Assembly (NCBI RefSeq): GCF_001894885.1
Contig: NZ_BCXB01000014.1
Location: 1 to 64,000 of the forward strand
Direction: 5' to 3'
Length of the DNA: 64,000 nt
DNA from: Rhodococcus marinonascens NBRC 14363
Lineage (GTDB): Bacteria; Actinomycetota; Actinomycetes; Mycobacteriales; Mycobacteriaceae
The notes under the pieces were generated by a model. That model ran no database searches and was not told where the DNA came from. It worked only from the letters and a program-made list of their open reading frames with translations. Position numbers and translations under genes: made by a program. Every line of letters begins with the position of its first letter. Within the stretch, counting starts at the first letter, position 1. Shown here piece by piece: positions 53,364 through 61,559 of the stretch.

Positions 53364-54575
53364 CTACAGCGAGTCGCGGGCTACCGGGCAGGACATGCAG
53401 CGGGGGCCGCCTCGCCCGGAACCGAGTTCCGACCCCGCGATCCGGAGCACCTCGATGCCTGACGCCTCGAGTCGCGCGTTGGTCTCGACGTTCCGTTCAT
53501 ACGCAACGACGACGCCAGGTGCGAGTGCGAGCGTGTTGTTCCCGTCGTCCCATTGCTCGCGTTCGGCGGTGACATTGTCGAGTCCGGTATCGATGACGCG
53601 CAGTTTGCCGATACCCATCGCTTCGGCGGCGGCGATCAGGAACGGCTCCGCTCCGCGGATCGACACACCCTTGTCCTCGCGACGAATAGTGAACGCCGAC
53701 AGAGTGTCCTGAACTACGGGGTACATCACGACTGCGTCGTGATCGACCATCGTACATACAGTGTCGAGGTGCATCGATGCTCTGGACTGCGCGATGGGCA
53801 CCACCAGCACAGTGTGCGCCAACTCGTCCTCGAAAACGCTGCGCGCCAACGCTTCGGCGCCTGCCGGGGTTGTACGTTCCCCCACTCCGACGGCGAGGAC
53901 GCCGGGAGCGAGGAGCAAGACGTCGCCGCCTTCGACGGGGGCCGTGTGGGATTCGTAGGCCCGCCGGGCACCGCGGAATCGCGGGTGATGAGCGTAGATG
54001 ATGTCGGTGAGCGACGTTTCGCGGACCCGAGCGGGCAGTGCCAATGACGTGATGGCGACACGCGGTCCGATCCAGAACGACGAGTCCCGAGTGAAGAGCA
54101 GATTGGGCAGTGGGTCGATGACGAAGTCGCCGCCCTGATGCATACGCCGGACCAGCGAAGCCGTGCTGGCCTCGGCCGGGAGCTCGTCGAAGGTCATGCC
54201 TGCGGTGAGGATGGTCGACAGTTCCTCCGCGGGAAGACTCCGCAAGTGGGCTGCCAGTTCCGACGCGAGAGTGTGCCCGAGTTTGCGGGGGTCGACGGCC
54301 GCGCCGATGCCCTGCATACGGGCGGCGCCACTCGTGCCGAGGGTCTCGGTGACCAGACTCGACAGCAGCAACACCTCGATGCCGCGGCCTCGCAGGACAT
54401 CGGCGAACGCGTCGTGCTCATCCTGCGCGCGGTCGACCCACGGCAATCCGTCGAAGAGCAGTTGGTCGTTGTTGCGGGGCGTCAACCGTTTCAGTTCGTC
54501 CCCGGGACGATGCAGGAGGACGGCACGGAGCCGCCCGACTTCTGAATTGACCCCAAGTGGTGCGGACGCATTCAT
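53364..54575 (-). CDS. arcA: arginine deiminase
   Basis: ArcA hydrolyses arginine to citrulline and ammonia. The 403-residue protein has [25 protein letters not shown], the histidine motif [11 protein letters not shown] and the C-terminal catalytic loop [10 protein letters not shown] with the nucleophile Cys393. The orthologue Rv1001 is at the same place next to pmt in M. tuberculosis. No arcB or arcC is adjacent, so the classical ADI operon is absent. Confidence 0.95.
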   Translation of the reverse strand: MNASAPLGVNSEVGRLRAVLLHRPGDELKRLTPRNNDQLLFDGLPWVDRAQDEHDAFADVLRGRGIEVLLLSSLVTETLGTSGAARMQGIGAAVDPRKLGHTLASELAAHLRSLPAEELSTILTAGMTFDELPAEASTASLVRRMHQGGDFVIDPLPNLLFTRDSSFWIGPRVAITSLALPARVRETSLTDIIYAHHPRFRGARRAYESHTAPVEGGDVLLLAPGVLAVGVGERTTPAGAEALARSVFEDELAHTVLVVPIAQSRASMHLDTVCTMVDHDAVVMYPVVQDTLSAFTIRREDKGVSIRGAEPFLIAAAEAMGIGKLRVIDTGLDNVTAEREQWDDGNNTLALAPGVVVAYERNVETNARLEASGIEVLRIAGSELGSGRGGPRCMSCPVARDSL

Positions 54576-54682
54576 GACTAGACGGTAACGCCGACCGGCA
54601 CAACAGGCACGTACGAGAGCGCCCCGATCGAACGTGTCCCTCGGCGCCGCGGGCGAGTACCGTGAAACCGCGGAGGTAACTC

Positions 54683-55207
54683 ATGGATCAGAACTCGAGT
54701 CGCTTGCCGGCGGAGTCGACTGCGCCGCCCAGTGCGCCTTTTCTACCGCAACCCACCGTGCCAGCCGCCCTGTCGCCCTTCGTCGGCCGCTGGTTCGGCG
54801 AAGGCGAGGGCGCTTACCCAACCATCGACGACTTCGCGTATACCGAAGAGATCGAATTCGCGCCGACCGCCAAACCGTTCCTGGAGTACCGGTCTCGGAC
54901 GTGGGAGATAGGCAGTGGCCGACCCCTACATACGGAGTCGGGCTATCTCCGACTGGTCACCGAGAACGAGGCCGAACTGCTGGTGGCCCAGCCCACCGGA
55001 TTCACCGAAATCCACCGGGGTCAGATCCGAGACCGAACCATCGAACTGACCATGCTGGCGCTGAGCGCGTCGCCGGACGCCAAGCCCGTGTTCAGCGTTC
55101 GACGGCAACTGTCGGTCCGCGGCGGCGACCTCACCTATGACCTCTGGATGGCGCACGATCTGACACCGCTCACCCACCATCTCCACGGACATCTCCGGCG
55201 CGGGTGA
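54683..55207 (+). CDS. nitrobindin-like (FABP/THAP4-type) haem protein
   Basis: 174 residues forming a ten-stranded beta-barrel of the nitrobindin family. The GxWxGxG motif is GRWFGEGEGAYPTI near residue 35, and the C-terminal haem-ligand histidine region is THHLHGHLRR. Such proteins bind ferric haem and nitric oxide or peroxynitrite; M. tuberculosis homologues include Rv2717c and Rv0813c. It is convergent with the DUF2505 gene, with four bases between stops. Confidence 0.85.
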   Translation: MDQNSSRLPAESTAPPSAPFLPQPTVPAALSPFVGRWFGEGEGAYPTIDDFAYTEEIEFAPTAKPFLEYRSRTWEIGSGRPLHTESGYLRLVTENEAELLVAQPTGFTEIHRGQIRDRTIELTMLALSASPDAKPVFSVRRQLSVRGGDLTYDLWMAHDLTPLTHHLHGHLRRG

Positions 55208-55211
55208 CCGG

Positions 55212-55709
55212 TCAGCTGTCGCCGAGCGACTTCTCGATCGCGGCTCGGTCCTGCCCGATCATGTCGCCGACCTGCTTCCTGATCAAGGACTCGATCTGTC
55301 CGCCGACCAGCGGAACCTTGACCTCCACCGAGCCTGCGACCTCCAGGACTGTGGCCTCCTCGCCCGACGCGCGAAGCGCCGAGGTGCAATCGATCTGCAC
55401 GGGGATTCCGGTCGAGCTTCCGCTGATCCGACCGTCTGCGCGGTTTCCGTCGAGGGCACCCCATTCGTCAATGCGCTCGACCTTCAATTCACCCGACACG
55501 ACCTTGCTGACGATCGAGGGGAGCGAGGACACCCCGATCGAGTCACGCATGATTGCCGTCAGCGTGCCGGGTCCTCGACTGGCGTCGAGAGTGAGTTTCT
55601 CGGGCGCTTTTTCGAACCGATGCTGCCAGAAGGCCGGATTCGTTACCGTCGCGTGCACCCGATCGAGGGGGTATGCGATCTCTTCCGAGTATTCGAAACT
55701 CTTCGCCAT
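55212..55709 (-). CDS. DUF2505 protein (SRPBCC fold)
   Basis: 165 residues starting MAKSFEYSEEIAYPLDRVHA, with the SRPBCC-type pattern FWQHRFEKAPEKLTLDASRG, a beta-sheet region and a long C-terminal helix (LIRKQVGDMIGQDRAAIEKS). DUF2505 proteins are common in actinobacteria and their function is unknown; START-like folds bind lipids. It lies between the nitrobindin gene and the ElaA-like gene, on the same strand as the latter. Confidence 0.8.
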   Translation of the reverse strand: MAKSFEYSEEIAYPLDRVHATVTNPAFWQHRFEKAPEKLTLDASRGPGTLTAIMRDSIGVSSLPSIVSKVVSGELKVERIDEWGALDGNRADGRISGSSTGIPVQIDCTSALRASGEEATVLEVAGSVEVKVPLVGGQIESLIRKQVGDMIGQDRAAIEKSLGDS

Positions 55710-55776
55710 GGAAGCAGCCTACGCAAACACTGTGCGTGGTGCCCGAGCCCTGATCAGCGTCGTCCGCGCTCGGCAA

Positions 55777-56202
55777 TCAGCGCTTCATGAGCAAGTGGTC
55801 GATGCCCGCCTCGAGGTAGTTCTCGCTCATCCGGCGAAAGCCGAAACGGCCGTACCACTTCTCCAGGTAGGCCTGGGCGGAGATCTCGATCGGTCCCGGA
55901 AACTGGTCGAAGACGGCCTCGAGTAAGAGTCCCGCAAGTCCGCGGCGGCGGGCAGTCGCGGCGGTCGCCACGCGTCCGAGATGCACCGTCGGTTCGTCCG
56001 CGAGTACACGCAGAGTTGCGAGGACCTCGCCGTCCTCCTCTGCCCAGAAATGGGTGGTGGTGGGTTCGAGATCCCGTCCGTCGAGTTCGGGTTCCGACAC
56101 GATGCCCTGCTCGAAGACGAACACGTCGGTGCGCAGCACCATGATCCGATAGAGGGTGGCTGAGTCGATCTTGTCGAGCGTCGCGTGGTGAAAAGTCGGC
56201 AC
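55777..56202 (-). CDS. GNAT-family acetyltransferase (ElaA type)
   Basis: 141 residues with the ElaA/GNAT pattern: YRIMVLRTDVFVFEQGIVSEPELDGRDLEPTTTH, then VHLGRVATAATARRRGLAGLLLEAVF, the acetyl-CoA-binding R-x-x-G-x-G/A motif, and AYLEKWYGRFGFRRM. It probably acetylates an amine; the substrate is not known. Rv2851c is a likely M. tuberculosis relative. It is divergent from the acyltransferase operon that starts at 56327. Confidence 0.85.
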   Translation of the reverse strand: MPTFHHATLDKIDSATLYRIMVLRTDVFVFEQGIVSEPELDGRDLEPTTTHFWAEEDGEVLATLRVLADEPTVHLGRVATAATARRRGLAGLLLEAVFDQFPGPIEISAQAYLEKWYGRFGFRRMSENYLEAGIDHLLMKR

Positions 56203-56326
56203 GAGACCAGCTTAGATCGAAACTCCGGCGCGCAATCCGCCGGAAGCGGCGCCGCGATCCGCGAGGCGGGTCCACACTGTAAACGCAGTAGCTGAGGGCA
56301 ACGCGAGAAATCGAATGAGGGTGGGC

Positions 56327-57781
56327 ATGGCCGACTGCGAACCTCTGATACCGCCGAGCGCCGTCGACGTGGATTTCTCCGACGTCACGTGGGGGGCGTC
56401 CCGCACCATGTCCGACCTCGAGGCCGGAATGTGGCGAATGGAGGAGGTGCAGCCCAAACTGCGCTCACCGATCGTCGCTGTAGATGTGCTCGATGAACCA
56501 CCGGACTGGAATCGACTGGTACGTGCGCACGAGTGGGCGTCGCGCATGGTGCCCCGGATCCGGATGCGGGTGGTGGAGCCGACACTGCGCCTGGGCAACC
56601 CGGTGTGGTCGGTGGACCCCGAATTCGATCTCGATTACCACCTGTCCCGGGTTCGACTACCGGAACCCGCGACCTTCGACCATGCGCTGCGAATGTGTCG
56701 GCACATGGCGACCGAACCCTTCGATCGTGCCCGGCCACCGTGGAGCGCGATGCTCATCGAAGGTCTAGTCGACGGCCGCGCCGTCTACGTGGTGAAGACC
56801 CATCACAGCATCACGGACGGTCTCGGAGGCATCCAGTTGATGACCCTCCTGCACAGTAGGCGCCCCGAACCGTCACCGAACAAACCGGATCGTCCTGCGC
56901 CGCTACCTGAGCGGATGTCCGGCGGTGGCGCGATGTTCGAGCAGGCGCTCGACAGCGTGCGCAGCGCCCCGGGTCTCCTCGGGGATCTGATCCGCGGCGC
57001 GGCGCGGTCGGCGATGACGGTGGCGACCGATCCGGTGGGAACCGTCTCGGAAGTGGTCGGCTACGCGAATTCGATCCGCCGGGTGATCACACCTCCCCCG
57101 ACCACAGGTTCGGCGTTGCTGCGTGACCGCGGACTGGGCCGCTGGTTCGGCGTGCTCGAGGTAGGAGTCGACGAACTGCGCGGCGCCGCCCACAGCGCGG
57201 GCGGATCGCTGAACGATGCGTACGTCGCCGTCCTGCTCGGCGGTTTCCGCCGCTACCACGAGTCGTTCGGCCACCAACTCGACACGATCCCGGTCGGAAT
57301 GCCGGTGAGTCTGCGGTCGGCATCGGATCAGACCGGAGGCAACCGATTCGCTGCGGCGCGGTTCGCAGGTCCGGCCGGTGAGCGCGACCCGATCGCACGG
57401 ATCAAACAGGTACGCGCAATCATCCTCGGGCTTCGCCAGGAACCGGCGCTCGGACTCCTCGATACCGCCGCACCCATCCTGGTGCGACTACCCACGGTCG
57501 TGCTGGCGAACTGGTATCTCTCGCAGTCGACCGCCATCGATCTACAGGCGAGCAACGTCGCCGGGATGCCGGTGCCCGTGTATCTGGCCGGCGCCCGAAT
57601 CGAACGCATGTTTCCGTTCGGCCCGGCGCCCGGATGCGCGGTCATGGCCACCCTGGTCTCCCACGTCGGCACCTGTTGTATCGGTGTCAATCTCGACACC
57701 GCCGCCGTCACTGAACCGGCACGGTTCATGTTGTGCCTGCAGGAGAGTCTCGACGAGATCGTCGAACTAGGCCGTGGGTGA
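56327..57781 (+). CDS. wax ester synthase / diacylglycerol acyltransferase (WS/DGAT)
   Basis: About 484 residues. The catalytic HHxxxDG motif is HHSITDG (residues 159-165) in VVKTHHSITDGLGGIQL. Other family marks are VDVDFSDVTWGAS at the start, a SLRSASDQTGGNRFA segment and the NVAGMPVPVYLAG near the C-terminus. It transfers acyl-CoA to diacylglycerol or alcohols, making storage lipid. The start could also be 56315. The gene precedes plsB by 16 bases and plsC follows, so this is a compact glycerolipid operon; M. tuberculosis has a similar order at Rv2484c-Rv2482c. Confidence 0.93.
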   Translation: MADCEPLIPPSAVDVDFSDVTWGASRTMSDLEAGMWRMEEVQPKLRSPIVAVDVLDEPPDWNRLVRAHEWASRMVPRIRMRVVEPTLRLGNPVWSVDPEFDLDYHLSRVRLPEPATFDHALRMCRHMATEPFDRARPPWSAMLIEGLVDGRAVYVVKTHHSITDGLGGIQLMTLLHSRRPEPSPNKPDRPAPLPERMSGGGAMFEQALDSVRSAPGLLGDLIRGAARSAMTVATDPVGTVSEVVGYANSIRRVITPPPTTGSALLRDRGLGRWFGVLEVGVDELRGAAHSAGGSLNDAYVAVLLGGFRRYHESFGHQLDTIPVGMPVSLRSASDQTGGNRFAAARFAGPAGERDPIARIKQVRAIILGLRQEPALGLLDTAAPILVRLPTVVLANWYLSQSTAIDLQASNVAGMPVPVYLAGARIERMFPFGPAPGCAVMATLVSHVGTCCIGVNLDTAAVTEPARFMLCLQESLDEIVELGRG

Positions 57782-57797
57782 AAGGAAAGCGGACACG

Positions 57798-60059
57798 ATG
57801 GAAGAACAGAAGACACGGCCACGGGTCTATCTCATCGAGACCATGACCGACCTGGAGGACGACGTCCTCCGCACCTGGCTGGAACGGCAGGCGAACGACA
57901 CCGGGCAGCCACCTCCGACCGTCGAGGTCACTGACGAGGCACTCGCCGATCTAGCATCGAGGAAGGATGATCCGCTGCTGACCCCGGTCCGCGTGGTCTG
58001 GTTGCCTCGGGAAACCCATCCCGACGGAGTGCAACAATTTCGGGAAACACTGTCGCTGCGAGATCCGCTGCACCCGAGCCAGACCACCCAGCGCAGGGTC
58101 ATGCGCGACGACCCGTCACGGTGCCAGGTGCTCGAGGGCGACCCCGCCCCGCTGAGCGACCTCGAACGCCGACTCGCAGAGACTGGCGGCGGCTCACTTC
58201 CTGATTTCATACGTCGGCAGGCGGCGCTGACGCTCGAGCGTGCCGAACGCACCCTTCTGGGCACTCAATACAAGGTCTCGAAATTCGTCGTCGACGAGAT
58301 CACCGACTCCAGTCGATACCAATCCGGAACCCATGAGTTGTCTGCGCAATTGGTTCTCCCGGTCGCGGAAGTGGACCGCCGGGCACGCGGCGCGCTGGAA
58401 GAGATGGTCGCGGCCCAGAGTCGGCGGGCGATCGCACTGTGGGACCAGTTGGGCCGCTACTTCTCCCGCGCCTACCGCCTCGACGTCGACACCACCCGAC
58501 TCGACGAATTGCGGGAACTGAACAAAGCGCATTCCCTCGTGTTCCTGCCCAGCCATCGCTCGTACCTCGACCCGTTGGTGTTGCGGCCCGCACTGTTGGC
58601 CAATAATCTCCCGCTGAATCACGTGATGGGTGGTCTGAACGTCAACATCTGGCCGATCGGCTCGATCGGCAAACGTAGCGGCACCGTCTTCATCAGACGA
58701 AAGTTCGGCGACGACGAGGTTTATAAGTGGACGCTCCGCGAATACATGCGGTATCTGCTGACGAAGCGGTTCAACCTGGAATGGTATATCGAGGGCGGAC
58801 GCAGTCGCACAGGGAAACTCCGGCCGCCACGGTTCGGTCTGCTCAACTACCTCGCCCAGGCCTTCCGAACCAGCGAAATGTCCGACGTCTATCTCGTGCC
58901 GGTGTCGTTGACGTACGACCAACTCTACGAGGTCGGTGCGATGGCAGCGGAGGCGCACGGCGAGGCGAAGAGCAAGGAAAGTCTGCGCTGGCTCTTCGGA
59001 TACGTTCGGGCGCAGGGCCGATGGCACGGTGTCGCGCACGTGAATATCGGCAGGCCGTTGTCACTGGCCGACTATCTCGGGCAGGAGGACGACCCGCGAC
59101 TGGCCGTGCAGAAGACGGCATTCGAGGTGTGCCACCGTATCAACGAAGTCACCCCGGTTACCGCCTCCTCGCTCGTCATGCTTGCCTTCCTCGGGATCGA
59201 GGATCGGGCACTCACCGTCCTCGAGATAAGCGGCATTCTCGGTCCGCTTGTCGACTACATCAAGGCGCGGTCGTTGCCCTCTGCCGGTGACGTCGACCTG
59301 ACCGATCCGCAGGTGATCCGTAAGGCGGTGCGCACCCATCTCGATTCCGGGGTGCTGCGCAGTTTCGACCGGGGCAGCGAGCGGGTGTTCTACCTCGGTC
59401 GGGATCAACATCTCGTCGCAGCGTTCTATCGCAACACTACGATTCATTTCCTAGTGATGCGGGCGATCGCGGAGATGGTGCTGCTTGCGGCCGGCGACCA
59501 GAGCTTCACCGATCCGCTCCCCGATGGATTGGATGTGGCACTGCGGCTTCGCGACCTCCTCAAGTTCGAGTTCTTCTTCAGCGAGAAAGACAGCTTCCGG
59601 GACGAGTTGCGGACCGAGCTGGATCTCATCGACCCGGAGTGGGAGTCGAACCTTGGCGACCGCGAACATGCCACAAACCTGTTGTCCGGGATGCGCATCC
59701 ACCTGGCTCACCGGGTGCTGCAACCGTTCCTCGAGGCGTACGCGGTGGTCGCGAGTCAACTGTTGCGCACTCCGGTCGAGCAGAAATTCGACGAGAAGGC
59801 ATTCATGACCTCGTGCCTCGCCCTGGCCGAGCAGCGGCGGCTACGGCAGCAAATCGGGAGCAGTGAGTCGATCTCGGCCGAACTCTTCGCGACCGCACTG
59901 AAATTGGCGCGGAACCGCGGCTTGGTCGAACCGAATGTCGGGAACCTCGTGGCCGGGCGGGCCAAGTTCGCGGAAGAGATCCAGACCCTGGTCGACCAAG
60001 TTCTCCGTATCCGGGCCATCGCGCACACACACCTCGACCAGATCGGGTTAGGTGAGTAA
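57798..60059 (+). CDS. plsB: glycerol-3-phosphate acyltransferase PlsB-type
   Basis: About 753 residues. The acyltransferase motifs are FLPSHRSYLDPLVL (HX4D), the WPIGSIGKRSGTVFIRRKF block and EGGRSRTGKLRPPRFG. These are the PlsB/GPAM blocks I, II and III. It acylates the sn-1 position of glycerol-3-phosphate using acyl-CoA, giving lysophosphatidate, probably at the membrane. The ATG at 57798 has AAAGGAAA upstream; a GTG at 57774 overlaps the previous gene. The stop directly abuts the plsC ATG (TAAATG). Orthologue: Rv2482c. Confidence 0.94.
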   Translation: MEEQKTRPRVYLIETMTDLEDDVLRTWLERQANDTGQPPPTVEVTDEALADLASRKDDPLLTPVRVVWLPRETHPDGVQQFRETLSLRDPLHPSQTTQRRVMRDDPSRCQVLEGDPAPLSDLERRLAETGGGSLPDFIRRQAALTLERAERTLLGTQYKVSKFVVDEITDSSRYQSGTHELSAQLVLPVAEVDRRARGALEEMVAAQSRRAIALWDQLGRYFSRAYRLDVDTTRLDELRELNKAHSLVFLPSHRSYLDPLVLRPALLANNLPLNHVMGGLNVNIWPIGSIGKRSGTVFIRRKFGDDEVYKWTLREYMRYLLTKRFNLEWYIEGGRSRTGKLRPPRFGLLNYLAQAFRTSEMSDVYLVPVSLTYDQLYEVGAMAAEAHGEAKSKESLRWLFGYVRAQGRWHGVAHVNIGRPLSLADYLGQEDDPRLAVQKTAFEVCHRINEVTPVTASSLVMLAFLGIEDRALTVLEISGILGPLVDYIKARSLPSAGDVDLTDPQVIRKAVRTHLDSGVLRSFDRGSERVFYLGRDQHLVAAFYRNTTIHFLVMRAIAEMVLLAAGDQSFTDPLPDGLDVALRLRDLLKFEFFFSEKDSFRDELRTELDLIDPEWESNLGDREHATNLLSGMRIHLAHRVLQPFLEAYAVVASQLLRTPVEQKFDEKAFMTSCLALAEQRRLRQQIGSSESISAELFATALKLARNRGLVEPNVGNLVAGRAKFAEEIQTLVDQVLRIRAIAHTHLDQIGLGE

Positions 60060-61499
60060 ATGAGCGACCTCAACAGTCTCCACGACGACATCGGGGACGC
60101 CACTCCCGGCCCGACCACCCTCGCCGCGTTCGATCTGGACGGCACCCTGATCAGTGGGTACTCCGCCAGCGTCATCTACCGGGACCGTTTGCGACGCTTC
60201 GATATCAGCGTTGCCGAACTTCTGCGCACCACGGGCGCGGCGATGGAGACCCGATTTCGCGGCGCGGACGTCGGCAACTTGATGCGCATCGGGGTTGGGA
60301 GCCTGGCCGGGCGCATGGAAGACGAGATGCAGGAGTGGGGGCAGCGGCTTTTCCGGCAGGAGATCGCACGGATGATCTTCTCGGATGTTCGCGGTCTTCT
60401 CGCGGCACACCGGCACGCCGGGCACCGGGTGGTGATGGCGACGTCCGCCACCCCGTATCAGGCAATGTCGGTGGCCGCGGATCTCGACATCGACGCCGAC
60501 GACGTGCTCTGCACCCGTCCGGAGGTAGTCGACGGCATGCTCACCGGTCAGCTTGCCTCCCCACCCTTGTGGGGGCCTGCCAAGGCGGAAGCACTGCGCG
60601 ATTACGCCGCCGAGCACGGGGCGAACCTGGACGAGAGCTTCGCGTACTCCAATGGCGCCGAGGATGTTCCGATGCTGACGTCGGTGGGACATCCAGTCGC
60701 TCTCAATCCCGACCGTAAACTGGCGGCCACCGCACAGGAGAACAGGTGGCCGGCGGTCAATCTACGGTCGCCGGAGGGCGGCGCCGACCCACTGTCCATC
60801 GCGCGCACCACGACGGCAATCGGCGCACTGATGGGTGCGGCCGCATTCGGCGCCTCCGCCGGCGTCCTGACCCAGAACCGCCAAACAGCCGCCAACCTGG
60901 TCGGCAGCTTCGGGCCGGATCTCGCTCTCGCCATCTGCGGGATCAACCTGCGCATGAAAGGCAAAGAGAACGCATGGTCGGCCCGGCCCGCTGTCTTCAT
61001 GTTCAATCATCAGAGTTCGCTAGACATGCTGATCATCGGGAGTGTCATCCGACGCGACGTCACCGGTGTCGCGAAGAAGGAGGCCGCGCGCGACCCACGG
61101 TTCATCCCCGTCGGCGCACTCCTGGACGTGGCATACGTGGACAGGGCGAACAGCACGCAAGCGCGGACTGCACTGCAGCCCGCGGTGGAGAAACTCCACT
61201 CCGGCATCTCGATAGCCATCGCCCCAGAGGGCACCCGCTCACCGACTCCCCGCTTGGGCAAGTTCAAGAAGGGCGGGTTCCACCTCGCGATGCAGGCCGG
61301 GGTGCCGATCGTCCCGATCGTCATCCACAACGCGGGCGAGCGAATGTGGCGCAACTCGCTCGTGGCGCATCCCGGCACAGTCGACGTCGACGTGCTCGAA
61401 CCGGTGCCCACCGAGGGGTGGAACGTCGCGGATCTCGACAGTCACGTCGAGAAAGTCCGTTCGCTGTTCGACAACTGCCTCCACGCCGGCCACCGCTAA
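60060..61499 (+). CDS. plsC: bifunctional HAD-like phosphatase / 1-acylglycerol-3-phosphate acyltransferase
   Basis: 479 residues with two domains. The N-terminal HAD-IB phosphatase has FDLDGTLISGYSASVIY at about residue 24, VVMATSATPYQAM and DESFAYSNGAEDVPML. The C-terminal PlsC-type acyltransferase has FNHQSSLDML (HX4D) and IAPEGTRSPTPRLG. It could acylate lysophosphatidate and dephosphorylate phosphatidate, linking PlsB to the WS/DGAT substrate diacylglycerol. M. tuberculosis Rv2483c has the same fusion. The start abuts the plsB stop. Confidence 0.92.
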   Translation: MSDLNSLHDDIGDATPGPTTLAAFDLDGTLISGYSASVIYRDRLRRFDISVAELLRTTGAAMETRFRGADVGNLMRIGVGSLAGRMEDEMQEWGQRLFRQEIARMIFSDVRGLLAAHRHAGHRVVMATSATPYQAMSVAADLDIDADDVLCTRPEVVDGMLTGQLASPPLWGPAKAEALRDYAAEHGANLDESFAYSNGAEDVPMLTSVGHPVALNPDRKLAATAQENRWPAVNLRSPEGGADPLSIARTTTAIGALMGAAAFGASAGVLTQNRQTAANLVGSFGPDLALAICGINLRMKGKENAWSARPAVFMFNHQSSLDMLIIGSVIRRDVTGVAKKEAARDPRFIPVGALLDVAYVDRANSTQARTALQPAVEKLHSGISIAIAPEGTRSPTPRLGKFKKGGFHLAMQAGVPIVPIVIHNAGERMWRNSLVAHPGTVDVDVLEPVPTEGWNVADLDSHVEKVRSLFDNCLHAGHR

Positions 61500-61559
61500 A
61501 AAGACCCGTACCGAACAAGGTCGATCTTCCGTGAGTGCCCTGTCAGGTGACAATGAGGG

